Source of the DNA: JABFWF01 sp035539135
GTDB lineage: Bacteria > Pseudomonadota > Gammaproteobacteria > Xanthomonadales > Xanthomonadaceae
NCBI GenBank assembly: GCA_035539135.1
Contig: DATLJD010000008.1
Coordinates: 62,001-126,000, forward strand
Direction: 5' to 3'
Length of the DNA: 64,000 bases
This document shows positions 54,967-62,678 of the stretch, in pieces; within the stretch, counting starts at the first letter, position 1, and each line of letters starts with the position of its first letter. The position numbers were made by a program, and so were the translations under genes. The notes under the pieces were generated by a model. The model worked only from the letters and a program-made list of their open reading frames with translations. It did not search any database and was not told where the DNA came from.

Positions 54967-56136
54967 ATGAGCGACACGCCCGCCCGCACCGACGCGCCCG
55001 CGCCCGCCGCGGCCCCGGCGCCCGCGCCCGCGGGTCCGCCCTGCCAGAACTGCGGCACGCCGCTGCTGGGCGAGCACTGCTACGCCTGCGGGCAGCCGGT
55101 GAAGGGCATGGTGCGCCACTTCGGCACCATCCTCGGCGACTTCTTCGACAGCGTGCTCGACCTCGATTCGCGGATCTTCCGCACGCTGTGGCCGCTGTTC
55201 GCCAAACCCGGTTACCTCACCCTGGAGTACTTCGCGGGCCGCCGCGTGCGCTACGTGACGCCGGTGCGGCTGTTCGTGTTCCTCAGCGTGGTGACCTTCT
55301 TCGTCGCGCAGATGGTGGTGCAGCTGCAGGACAACGAAGGCCCGCGCAACGCGGCGGAAGCGCGGATCGCCGCCGCCACCACCGTCGCCGACGTGCAGCG
55401 CCTGCGCGACGCCGCGCTGAAGCCGCTGCAGGCATCGCGCGACACGCTGCCGGACAACCCGGCCGGCGCCGGTGCTCGGGTCGGCCTGGACATGGAGATC
55501 GCCCGCCTGCGCACCGCCGCCGAGCAGCGCATCGCCCAGCTGGAGCGGCGCAAGGCGGCCGGCAAGCCGCCGCCGGACGAGGCCACGATCACCTTCGGCG
55601 ATTCCGGGCCGTGGGATCCGGTCACCAACCCGGTGACGGTGTCCTGGCTGCCGGGCTTCGCCAACGCCTGGATCAACGGCCGCATCGGCCACGCCCAGGA
55701 CAACATCGCGCGCATGCAGCAGGACCAGTCGCTGCTCAAGGACGCGATGCTGGGCGCGGTGCCGTCGACGCTGTTCGTGCTGGTGCCGGTGTTCGCGCTG
55801 ATGCTGAAGGTGCTGTACCTGTTCCGCCGCCGGCTGTACATGGAACACCTGCTGGTGGCCCTGCACAGCCACGCGTTCCTGTGCCTGGCACTGCTGCTGG
55901 TCTTCCTGGCGACGGCGCTGGGCGAAGGCGTGCCGGCGCTGGCGACCCTGACCGGCTCGATCGAGGGCGGGCTGTTCGTGTGGATGCTGGTCTACCTGCT
56001 GCTGATGCAGAAGCGGGTGTACGGCCAGGGCTGGCCGATGACCCTGTTCAAGTACACCGTGCTGGGCAGCGCCTACATGGTGCTGCTCGGCTTCGGCGCG
56101 TTGGCGGCGGTCGTGATCGGCCTGGCCTGGGGCTGA
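54967..56136 (+). CDS. DUF3667 membrane protein with N-terminal zinc ribbon
   Basis: A 389-residue protein: Ala/Pro-rich leader, a zinc ribbon CQNCGTPLLGEHCYACGQ (~26-43), the DUF3667 hallmark segment with FFDSVLDLDSRIFRTLWPLF and LTLEYFAGRRVRYVTPVRLF, one membrane helix at ~100-118, a coiled-coil loop (~125-200), then about four more helices to the end. Function unknown. TATGGT lies 28 nt upstream as possible -10. It is followed 5 nt later by a DUF4286 gene. Confidence 0.88.
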   Translation: MSDTPARTDAPAPAAAPAPAPAGPPCQNCGTPLLGEHCYACGQPVKGMVRHFGTILGDFFDSVLDLDSRIFRTLWPLFAKPGYLTLEYFAGRRVRYVTPVRLFVFLSVVTFFVAQMVVQLQDNEGPRNAAEARIAAATTVADVQRLRDAALKPLQASRDTLPDNPAGAGARVGLDMEIARLRTAAEQRIAQLERRKAAGKPPPDEATITFGDSGPWDPVTNPVTVSWLPGFANAWINGRIGHAQDNIARMQQDQSLLKDAMLGAVPSTLFVLVPVFALMLKVLYLFRRRLYMEHLLVALHSHAFLCLALLLVFLATALGEGVPALATLTGSIEGGLFVWMLVYLLLMQKRVYGQGWPMTLFKYTVLGSAYMVLLGFGALAAVVIGLAWG

Positions 56137-56141
56137 CCGGG

Positions 56142-56465
56142 ATGGTGGTCTACGAGGTCAACCTGGTGGTGGACGCGGCGATCGCCGAGGCCTTCCGCGC
56201 CTGGCTGCCGGGGCACGTGGCGGAGCTGCTGGCGCTGCCCGGGTTCGAGTCGGCGCAGGTCTTCACGGTCGAGGAACCGGTGCCGGCCGCCGCCACCCTC
56301 GGCCTGTGCGTGCAGTACCGGCTGCGCGACCGCGCCGCCCTGGACGCCTATCTGTGCGACCACGCCGGGCGGATGCGGGCGGCGGCGGTGGCCCGCTTCG
56401 GCGACCGCTTCCGCGCCAGCCGGCGGGTCCTGGCCGGGGTCGCGGCGCCCGCCCGGGCGGGCTGA
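56142..56465 (+). CDS. DUF4286-family protein
   Basis: A 107-residue ferredoxin-like small domain: VVYEVNLVVDAAIAEAFRAW, LPGHVAELLALPGFESAQVF, VQYRLRDRAALDAYLCDHAG and ARFGDRFRASRRVL, all family positions of DUF4286. Function unknown. It is translated from the DUF3667 transcript (5 nt apart). Confidence 0.88.
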   Translation: MVVYEVNLVVDAAIAEAFRAWLPGHVAELLALPGFESAQVFTVEEPVPAAATLGLCVQYRLRDRAALDAYLCDHAGRMRAAAVARFGDRFRASRRVLAGVAAPARAG

Positions 56466-56778
56466 AACCGCGGGCGGCGGCAGGCTCCGGCGGCCACGCC
56501 GCCACCCGCATGCCGAGACGTGGCGCGCGTTTCCGCGCGGATCCCGGGGCTTGACAAGCGGGTCGCCCGCGTCCGCGCCGGAACGGTTGTGCACAGCAGC
56601 GCGAGCCCGGCCTTGCACATGCCGCTCACCTGCCTTGATAGGCCGGCCTGAACTTTTGTTTCACGAGCAACTGCTTGATTTTCAAGGGAATGGTGGATTT
56701 GGCGATTTTTTCGCCAGAAGCGCCAGACCCCTTGTTTGCCCGCTTCGGGGCGATTTCGCCCGGCGACGATGCACAAGC

Positions 56779-56801
56779 TTATCCACAGTTTGTGTGGATA
56801 A
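56779..56801. promoter_or_regulatory. Two inverted perfect DnaA boxes
   Basis: TTATCCACA at 56779-56787 and TGTGGATAA at 56793-56801 (the reverse complement) are both exact consensus DnaA boxes, 5 nt apart and facing each other. They lie about 135 nt before priA. Confidence 0.75.
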
Positions 56802-56923
56802 AGGGGAAAAGCCTTGCGGCTCCATGGCTTGCGGCATGTTCCGCGAGCAACGGCCGAACTGGCGCGGGCAAGTGTGACCCAGGCCCCATTGCCGGGCTGC
56901 GCGGCGTCGGGCGCGCCCGCCGC

Positions 56924-56929
56924 TACACT
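56924..56929 (+). promoter_or_regulatory. -10-like TACACT, 6 nt before priA start
   Basis: TACACT ends 6 nt before the priA ATG at 56936 with no ribosome binding site between, so priA mRNA is probably leaderless. Confidence 0.45.
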
Positions 56930-56935
56930 GCCGCG

Positions 56936-59125
56936 ATGCCCGACGACGTCCTGCGGGTCGCGCTGCCGGTACCGCTGGCGCGGCTGTTCGATTACCGCGC
57001 GCCCGCCGGCGCGGACGCCACGCCCGGGCGGGTCGGCCAGCGCGTGCGCGTGCCCTTCGGCAGCCGCGAACTGGTCGGCATCGTCGCTGAAACCGGCCCC
57101 GCCGACCCGGCCTCCCCGGAACTGCGCGCCGCCCTCGCCCTGCCCGACGCCGAGCCGCTGCTGCATGGCGAGCTGTTCGACTCGCTGCGCTGGCTGGCCC
57201 GCTACACCCACGCCCCGCTGGGCGAGGTGCTGGCCACCGCGCTGCCGGCGGCGCTGCGCCGCGGCGAGCCGCTGCCGGACACCTGCACCTGGGGCTGGGC
57301 GCTGACCGCAGCCGGCGCCGGCGCGCAGCTGCGCAGCGGCCGGCCACGGCAGTTGCTGGCCACGCTATGCCACGGCGCGCGCGGCGAAGCGGAGCTCGAC
57401 GCGACGATGGAAGGCTGGCGCACGCCGATGCGCAGCCTGGCCGCGCGCGGGCTGGTCGAACGCGTCGCGCTCGCGCCGACCGCACCCGCGCGTCCCGCGC
57501 AGGCGGCGCCCGCGCCCAACGACGAACAGGTCGCCGCGCTCGACGCGCTGCGCGCCTGCGACGGTTTCGCCCCGCTGCTGCTGGACGGCGTCACCGGCAG
57601 CGGCAAGACCGAGGTCTACCTGCAGGCGATCGCCGAGCTGTGCCTGGCGCGCGGCCGGCAGGCGCTAGTGCTGGTGCCGGAAATCGGGCTGACGCCGCAG
57701 ATGCTGGCGCGCTTCCGCGCGCGCCTCGGCGTGCCGGTGCACGCACTGCATTCCGGCCTCAACGACAGCGAGCGCGCGCGGGTGTGGACCGCGGCCTGGC
57801 GCGGCGAGGCGCGCGTCGTCGTCGGCACCCGCTCGGCGGTGTTCACGCCGCTACCCGACGCCGGCCTCGTCATCGTCGACGAGGAACACGACGCCAGCTA
57901 CAAGCAGCAGGACGGTATCCGCTACCACGCGCGCGACTTCGCGCTGGTGCGCGGCAAGGCGCTGGGCGTGCCGGTGCTGCTGGGCAGCGCGACGCCGTCG
58001 CTGGAAACCCTGCACAACGCGCAGGCCGGGCGCTACGCGCACCTGCGCCTGACCCGCCGCGCCGGCGCGGCCACGCCGCCGACCGTGCGCGTGCTGGACG
58101 TGCGCAAGCGGCCGCTGCAGGCCGGGCTGTCGCCGGAACTGCTCGCGGCGATGCGCGGCGCGCTCGCCGCCGGCGGCCAGGTGCTGGTGTTCAAGAACCG
58201 GCGCGGCTACGCACCGGTGCTGCTGTGCCACGACTGCGGCTGGAGCGCGCACTGCCGCCGCTGCAGCACGCCGGAGAAGGCGACCGCGATGACCGCGCAC
58301 GCCGGCGGCCGGCGCCTGCAGTGCCACCACTGCGGCGCGCGCCAGAGCGCGCCGCTGGCCTGCCCGGATTGCGGCGGGCTCGCGCTGCAGCCGCAGGGCG
58401 TGGGCACCGAGCGACTGGAGGAATTCCTCGCCGCGCACTTCGCCGAGGTGCCGGTGCTGCGCGCGGACAAGGGCAGCACGCGCCGGCGCGACGCGCTGGA
58501 AGCGTTGCTGGCGCAACTCGGCGACCGCCCCGGCGTGCTGGTCGGCACCCAGATGCTGGCCAAGGGCCACGACCTGCCGAACCTGACCCTGGTCGCGGTG
58601 GTCGGCATCGACGAGGGCCTGTTCTCGGCCGACTTCCGCGCCGGCGAGCGGCTCGCGCAGCTGCTGATCCAGGTCGCCGGGCGCGCCGGCCGCGCCGACC
58701 GCCGCGGCGAGGTGTGGCTGCAGACCCACCATCCGGAACACCCGCTGCTGCAGACGCTGGTGCGCGGCGGCTACCACGCGTTCGCCCACGGCGAACTCGC
58801 GCAGCGCGAGGCCGCCGGCTTCCCGCCGTTCGCGCATCTCGCCCTGCTGCGCGCGGAAGCCAAGCACGCCGATCCGCCGCGCGCGTTCCTGCAGGCGGCG
58901 AAGGACCTGCTGCGCGATACCGGCGCCGCGCTCGAGCTGTTCGGCCCGCTGCCGGCGCCGATGCCGCGGCGCGCGGGTTACGTGCGTGCGCAACTGCTGC
59001 TGTCGGCGGCGCAGCGGCGCGATTTGCATGGCGCGCTCGACCAGGCCTTGCCGCGCATCCGCGCGTTGCCGGAAGCACGCCGGCTGCGCTGGTCGCTGGA
59101 CGTGGATCCGATCGACCTCGGCTGA
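56936..59125 (+). CDS. priA: Primosomal replication protein N' (helicase)
   Basis: A 729-residue PriA that restarts replication at stalled forks. An N-terminal 3'-DNA-binding domain starts LRVALPVPLARLFDYRAP. Walker A is GVTGSGKT at 218-225, Walker B is VIVDEEHDASY, and zinc-binding cysteines lie in CHDCGWSAHCRRC, CHHCGARQ and CPDCGG. Motif VI has AGRAGRADRRGEVWLQT. The C-terminus is complete. The ATG at 56936 matches the family start. DnaA boxes upstream may link its expression to the replication initiator. Confidence 0.96.
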   Translation: MPDDVLRVALPVPLARLFDYRAPAGADATPGRVGQRVRVPFGSRELVGIVAETGPADPASPELRAALALPDAEPLLHGELFDSLRWLARYTHAPLGEVLATALPAALRRGEPLPDTCTWGWALTAAGAGAQLRSGRPRQLLATLCHGARGEAELDATMEGWRTPMRSLAARGLVERVALAPTAPARPAQAAPAPNDEQVAALDALRACDGFAPLLLDGVTGSGKTEVYLQAIAELCLARGRQALVLVPEIGLTPQMLARFRARLGVPVHALHSGLNDSERARVWTAAWRGEARVVVGTRSAVFTPLPDAGLVIVDEEHDASYKQQDGIRYHARDFALVRGKALGVPVLLGSATPSLETLHNAQAGRYAHLRLTRRAGAATPPTVRVLDVRKRPLQAGLSPELLAAMRGALAAGGQVLVFKNRRGYAPVLLCHDCGWSAHCRRCSTPEKATAMTAHAGGRRLQCHHCGARQSAPLACPDCGGLALQPQGVGTERLEEFLAAHFAEVPVLRADKGSTRRRDALEALLAQLGDRPGVLVGTQMLAKGHDLPNLTLVAVVGIDEGLFSADFRAGERLAQLLIQVAGRAGRADRRGEVWLQTHHPEHPLLQTLVRGGYHAFAHGELAQREAAGFPPFAHLALLRAEAKHADPPRAFLQAAKDLLRDTGAALELFGPLPAPMPRRAGYVRAQLLLSAAQRRDLHGALDQALPRIRALPEARRLRWSLDVDPIDLG

Positions 59126-59195
59126 CGCGCGTTCCTTTTCGCCGACCGCTCACCGCGCGCGCGGCATGCTTGCGCTCCCGCCCGGAGCCGATGCC

Positions 59196-59426
59196 ATGCC
59201 GTACGACCGCACCAACGAACTCCCCGATCCCGTGCGCGACCATCTGCCCAAGCACGCGCAGGAGATCTACAAGGAAGCCTTCAACAGCGCGTGGGACGAG
59301 TACAAGGATCCCGACGAACGCCGCGGCGACGCCAGCCGCGAGGAGACCGCGCACAAGGTCGCGTGGGCGGCGGTGAAGCACGACTACGAGAAGGGCGAGG
59401 ACGGGGACTGGCACCGGAAGCAGTGA
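59196..59426 (+). CDS. ChaB-family protein
   Basis: A 76-residue protein whose core (ELPDPVRDHLPKHAQEIYKE, AFNSAWDEYKDPDERRGDAS, EETAHKVAWAAVKHDYEK) is a clear ChaB domain. ChaB was named as a regulator of the ChaA cation antiporter, but chaA is not here; many members are stress-related. The second of two close ATGs (59196) fits the family start. It is followed by a long repeat cluster. Confidence 0.88.
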   Translation: MPYDRTNELPDPVRDHLPKHAQEIYKEAFNSAWDEYKDPDERRGDASREETAHKVAWAAVKHDYEKGEDGDWHRKQ

Positions 59427-59433
59427 CGGCGCA

Positions 59434-59671
59434 CTCACCCCCTCCCCAACCCTCCCCCGCTGCGCGGGGGAGGGGGCACAGCGAAAGCGCCCTCACCCCG
59501 GCCCTCTCCCGCAGGCGGGAGAGGGGGAACAGCGGCGCGCGCACGCTGCTTTTTTTGCTGTCACCTCTCCCGCTTGCGGGAGAGGTCGAGCGCGCAGCGC
59601 GCGGGTGAGGGTGCGGCTTTTCGCGACTGACTCACCCCCTCCCCAACCCTCCCCCGCTGCGCGGGGGAGGG
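59434..59671. repeat. Composite palindromic repeat cluster, copy C
   Basis: A 374-nt gap filled mostly with repeats. A 41-nt unit (CTCACCCCCTCCCCAACC followed by the palindrome CCCTCCCCCGC/GCGGGGGAGGG) occurs identically at 59434-59474 and 59631-59671. Between them lie CCCTCTCCCGC-AG-GCGGGAGAGGG (~59502-59525), a T7 run and, reversed, the unit of copies A and B with CCTCTCCCGC-TT-GCGGGAGAGG (~59574-59586). No transposase gene is present. Confidence 0.82.
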
Positions 59672-59764
59672 AGTAAAGCACGGCGTTTCATTCCCCCCAG
59701 CTCCCGTTTCGTCGCCCGGTTTTCCGCTTCGTCGCCCGCCGCTGGCGTGCCGGGCGCCGGCCGC

Positions 59765-59770
59765 TATGCT
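59765..59770 (+). promoter_or_regulatory. Putative -10 element TATGCT
   Basis: TATGCT lies 30 nt before the GTG start of the LytS-type kinase gene. It is a good -10 match; no -35 was assigned. It would lie downstream of the alternative start at 59747, which argues for the start at 59801. Confidence 0.4.
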
Positions 59771-59800
59771 CCGCCGCATTCCCTCCCTGCGGCCGTCCCC

Positions 59801-61048
59801 GTGATCAGAAGCTTCTTCTTCGTCCTGCGCATCGCGATCGCCTGGGGCCTCGCGCTCGGCCTGCTCGCCGGCGCGTATTCCGCACTGCCGATCCTCGGCC
59901 ACTGGGAGTTGCCGATCGTGCTGGTCGTGTGCGGCACGATGGCGCTGGTCGTCGCCGGCGCGTTCTCGCACGTGCACCGGGTGCGGCTGATCGCCGGGCG
60001 GATCGAACGCGGCGTGCTCGGCAACCGCCATCGCCGCCAGATCGAAATTCCCTACGAGGCGGGCCAGGCCTTCGACCTGCTCGAGGCCGCGGTGCGCGAA
60101 CTGCCCGGCGTGCGCGCGGTGGAGGCCGCGCGCGACAGCCTGCAGGTGCGCGCCAAGGTCGCGCGCCCGCCGAGCTTCGGCGCCCGCCCGCTCGGCCGCT
60201 GGAACCCGCTGTCCTGGTTCGACGCCGGCGACAACCAGTTGCTGGCGACGGTCACGCCCAGCCACGACACCGGCAGCGTGACCCTGATCTGCGAACCCGA
60301 GGCCGCCGCCTGGACCGACCTGTTCCTGGTCGACGACGGCACCAACTACGAGAATGCCGCGGCGATCGCCCGCGCGATCAGCCGCCGGGTCGCCACGCGC
60401 CGCCGCGACGAATACATCGCCGCCGAGCAGACCGCGACCGAGAAGGAACTCACCGTCGCCCGCCTCAACCTGCTGCACGCGCAGGTCGAGCCGCACTTCC
60501 TCTACAACACGCTGGCCAGCGCGCAGCTGCTCACCCGCAGCGATCCCGCGCGCGCCGAGCAGATGCTCGGCCACCTGATCCAGTACCTGCGCCGCTCGCT
60601 GCCGCGCACCGAGGACGAGGCGAGCACGCTCGGCGCCGAACTCGAGCGCGCGATCGCCTACCTCGAGATCATGAAGATCCGCATGGGCCAGCGCCTGGCG
60701 GTGCAGGTCGACGTGCCCGAGGCGCTGCGCGCCACCCCGTTGCCGCCGATGATGCTGCAGACGCTGGTGGAGAACGCGATCAAGCACGGCCTCGAGCCGC
60801 GCACCGCCGGCGGCACCATCTGGATTCGCGCGCGCCGCCTTGACGGCGAGGTCGCAATCACCGTCGCAGACGACGGCGAGGGCTTCAACACCAAGTCCAC
60901 CGGCACCGGCATCGGCCTGAAGAACGTGCGCGAGCGCCTGCGCCTGATGCACGGCAACGGCGCCGCGCTGAGCGTGATCGCGAATTTCCCTAGCGGCGTC
61001 GCGGCGACGATCACCGTCCCCGCCGCGCAGGAGGCCGTGCATGACTGA
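59801..61048 (+). CDS. LytS-family sensor histidine kinase
   Basis: A 415-residue sensor. Two membrane helices (~4-24, ~36-55) are followed by a cytoplasmic domain of about 150 residues and a His_kinase domain with acceptor His232 in AQVEPHFLYNTLASAQLL. N-box LQTLVENAIKHGLEPRTAGG and an intact G-box GTGIGLKNVRERL distinguish it from the AlgZ-type kinase of this window. The GTG at 59801 is preferred over an in-frame GTG at 59747. It overlaps the regulator gene by 8 nt, so both proteins are made together. Input signal unknown. Confidence 0.87.
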   Translation: MIRSFFFVLRIAIAWGLALGLLAGAYSALPILGHWELPIVLVVCGTMALVVAGAFSHVHRVRLIAGRIERGVLGNRHRRQIEIPYEAGQAFDLLEAAVRELPGVRAVEAARDSLQVRAKVARPPSFGARPLGRWNPLSWFDAGDNQLLATVTPSHDTGSVTLICEPEAAAWTDLFLVDDGTNYENAAAIARAISRRVATRRRDEYIAAEQTATEKELTVARLNLLHAQVEPHFLYNTLASAQLLTRSDPARAEQMLGHLIQYLRRSLPRTEDEASTLGAELERAIAYLEIMKIRMGQRLAVQVDVPEALRATPLPPMMLQTLVENAIKHGLEPRTAGGTIWIRARRLDGEVAITVADDGEGFNTKSTGTGIGLKNVRERLRLMHGNGAALSVIANFPSGVAATITVPAAQEAVHD

Positions 61049-61814
61049 GTCCGCGCCCACCGCGATCGTCGCCGAGGACGAAGCGATCCTGCGCGACGCG
61101 CTGGTCGCGCAACTCGGCGAGGCCTGGCCGGAGCTGCGCGTGCTCGCCGCCTGCGAGGACGGCGCCGCCGCGCTGGAGGCGATCGCCGAGCACACGCCCG
61201 ACGTCGCGTTCCTCGACATCCGCATGCCCGGCCTGAGCGGGCTGGAAGTCGCGCAGGCGGCGGCGGAGGCGAGCCCGCGCACCCAGGTCGTGTTCGTCAC
61301 CGCCTACGACCAGTACGCGATCGACGCCTTCGAGCGCGGCGCGATCGACTACCTGCTCAAGCCGGTCGCGGCCGAGCGCCTGGAGGCGACCGTGCGGCGC
61401 CTGCGCGAGCGCGCCGCGCAACCGGACGCCGCCGCGCTCGCCGCGCTGGCGCGCCAGCTCGGCGCGGTCGCCGCGCAGCGCGACGTGCCGCCGCTGACCT
61501 GGCTCACCGCCAGCGCCGGCCGCGAGACGCGGCTGATCCTGGTGGACGACGTCGCCTATTTCCGCGCCGACCACAAGTACACAACGGTGGTCACCGCCGA
61601 GGGCGAGGCGCTGCTGCGCACGCCGATCCGCGAGCTGCTCGAGCGGCTGGATCCGGCCACGTTCAAGCAGATCCATCGCTCCACCATCGTCAACCTGCGG
61701 GCGATCGCCGCGATCACCCGCGACGACAGCGGCCGCGGCACGGTGCGCCTGAAGTCGCGTCCGGAAACGCTGGCGGTCAGCCAGCCCTTCATGGCGCTGT
61801 TCCGCCACATGTGA
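61041..61814 (+). CDS. LytTR-family response regulator
   Basis: A 257-residue regulator: receiver domain with AEDEAILRDALVAQL, phospho-acceptor Asp59 in VAFLDIRMPGLSG and Lys in DYLLKPVAAERL, followed by a LytTR domain (RLILVDDVAYFRADHKYTTV, FKQIHRSTIVNLRAIAAITR). It is the partner of the overlapping LytS-type kinase. Targets are unknown; no repeated LytTR-site pair was identified in the window. Confidence 0.9.
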   Translation: MTESAPTAIVAEDEAILRDALVAQLGEAWPELRVLAACEDGAAALEAIAEHTPDVAFLDIRMPGLSGLEVAQAAAEASPRTQVVFVTAYDQYAIDAFERGAIDYLLKPVAAERLEATVRRLRERAAQPDAAALAALARQLGAVAAQRDVPPLTWLTASAGRETRLILVDDVAYFRADHKYTTVVTAEGEALLRTPIRELLERLDPATFKQIHRSTIVNLRAIAAITRDDSGRGTVRLKSRPETLAVSQPFMALFRHM

Positions 61815-61853
61815 ACCGCGGCCGCGCGCCGCGTACGGGAGAGGTCACGCACA

Positions 61854-62237
61854 ATGGACAAGCTGTTCGCCTTGCTGCAGTTCATGCTCGCGCTGTTCGG
61901 CGTCGACGCCGGCGGCCGCACCTTCGTCGACCACGTCGTGGTCGACGGCCGGGACCTGCTGTACAGCCGCGTGCACGTCGCCGCCGGGATCGCGCGCTTC
62001 GACTGCGTCCGCAGCGGCAGCGGCCGCTGCCACTACACCGTGCTGCCGCCCGGCTGCATCGACGCGATGCCGGCGGCGATGCCCGACTGCCTGCGCCACC
62101 CGCTGCGCCGGTTCGCGGTCGCGCGCGGCCACAGCGAACAGGTCGCCGGGCTGACCCGGTTCCAGCTGTGCGTGAGCGCGAGCGCCGCCCATCCCGGCGG
62201 CGACTGCGACGCGCGGCGGCCGGTGGCCCGGCGCTAG
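61854..62237 (+). CDS. Uncharacterised cysteine-containing small protein
   Basis: A 127-residue protein starting with a short hydrophobic helix (MDKLFALLQFMLALFGVDAG), then a beta-rich part (VVDGRDLLYSRVHVAAGIAR, FDCVRSGSGRCHYTVLPPGC) with five cysteines (residues ~51, 59, 67 and near 82 and 107). It could be membrane-attached with disulfides. It is 39 nt downstream of the LytTR regulator and may belong to its operon. No family recognised. Confidence 0.55.
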   Translation: MDKLFALLQFMLALFGVDAGGRTFVDHVVVDGRDLLYSRVHVAAGIARFDCVRSGSGRCHYTVLPPGCIDAMPAAMPDCLRHPLRRFAVARGHSEQVAGLTRFQLCVSASAAHPGGDCDARRPVARR

Positions 62238-62238
62238 C

Positions 62239-62415
62239 TCAGCGGGCGCCTTCGCCCAGCAGGTCGCCCGGCCCCGGCAGCGCCTCCTCGTCCGCCGGGC
62301 CCAGTCGCGACAGCACCTCGTGCTCCAGCGCGGCGCCGGCCTCGCCCCAGGGCGTCTGGAGCAGGCGCAGCACCTCGCGCTCGTGATCGGACAGGGACGG
62401 CAAGGACGGCAACAT
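62239..62415 (-). CDS. Small uncharacterised acidic protein
   Basis: A 58-residue protein (SLPSLSDHEREVLRLLQTPW, GEAGAALEHEVLSRLGPADE, EALPGPGDLLGEGAR). It may form two helices. It is convergent with the previous gene, with a 1-nt gap, and its upstream region contains CTACAC-like and DnaA-box sequence. Reality is supported mainly by the precise packing between genes. Confidence 0.45.
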   Translation of the reverse strand: MLPSLPSLSDHEREVLRLLQTPWGEAGAALEHEVLSRLGPADEEALPGPGDLLGEGAR

Positions 62416-62483
62416 CGGCGGTTCTCGGCGGCGGCGCGCAGCGACGCTACACCCGCGCCCTGTGGACAGGAAACGCGAGAACC

Positions 62484-62492
62484 TGTGGATAA
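62484..62492 (-). promoter_or_regulatory. Perfect DnaA box upstream of gcd
   Basis: TGTGGATAA (TTATCCACA on the minus strand) in the 263-nt gap before gcd. A related TGTGGACAG lies 23 nt before it. A third consensus box within 6 kb of the pair before priA. Confidence 0.6.
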
Positions 62493-62678
62493 CGCGGCAG
62501 CCGACGAGCGGCAGCGGGCGTCGTCGCCGCGCGCTCCGACGGCGACGTCCACCGCATTTCGCACGGCGACGACCCCGCGGCCGGCAAGGTGGGCGCCCGG
62601 AGCTGTCCCGCGCCAGCGTGCGCCTGCCGGCGTCTCCCGCAGCTCCCGCCGCAGCGCCCCGCCGCGCGAGGAGACCCC

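Larger units (their letters stand above)
56466..56935. other. 470-nt gap before priA, AT-rich with hairpins and DnaA boxes
   Basis: No convincing gene was found. The stretch 56640-56830 is clearly richer in A+T than anything nearby. It holds a hairpin GGCGA-TTTTT-TCGCC at 56701-56715, a second GGGCGA/TCGCCC hairpin near 56748-56763, and a pair of inverted DnaA boxes at 56779-56801. TTGTGCACA near 56585 is a one-mismatch box. A readable frame runs from 56675 into priA, but its sequence is not PriA-like. Confidence 0.6.

Noticed and set aside
56675..56935. N-terminal extension of PriA by 87 residues through the DnaA-box region
   Set aside because: The frame is open, but the translated sequence is unlike PriA, the family start fits 56936, and the region is AT-rich with hairpins, typical of non-coding DNA.
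59434..59671. CRISPR array from the repeated 41-nt unit
   Set aside because: There are only two identical copies, the unit is a palindrome, the sequence between them is itself repeat, and no cas gene is near.
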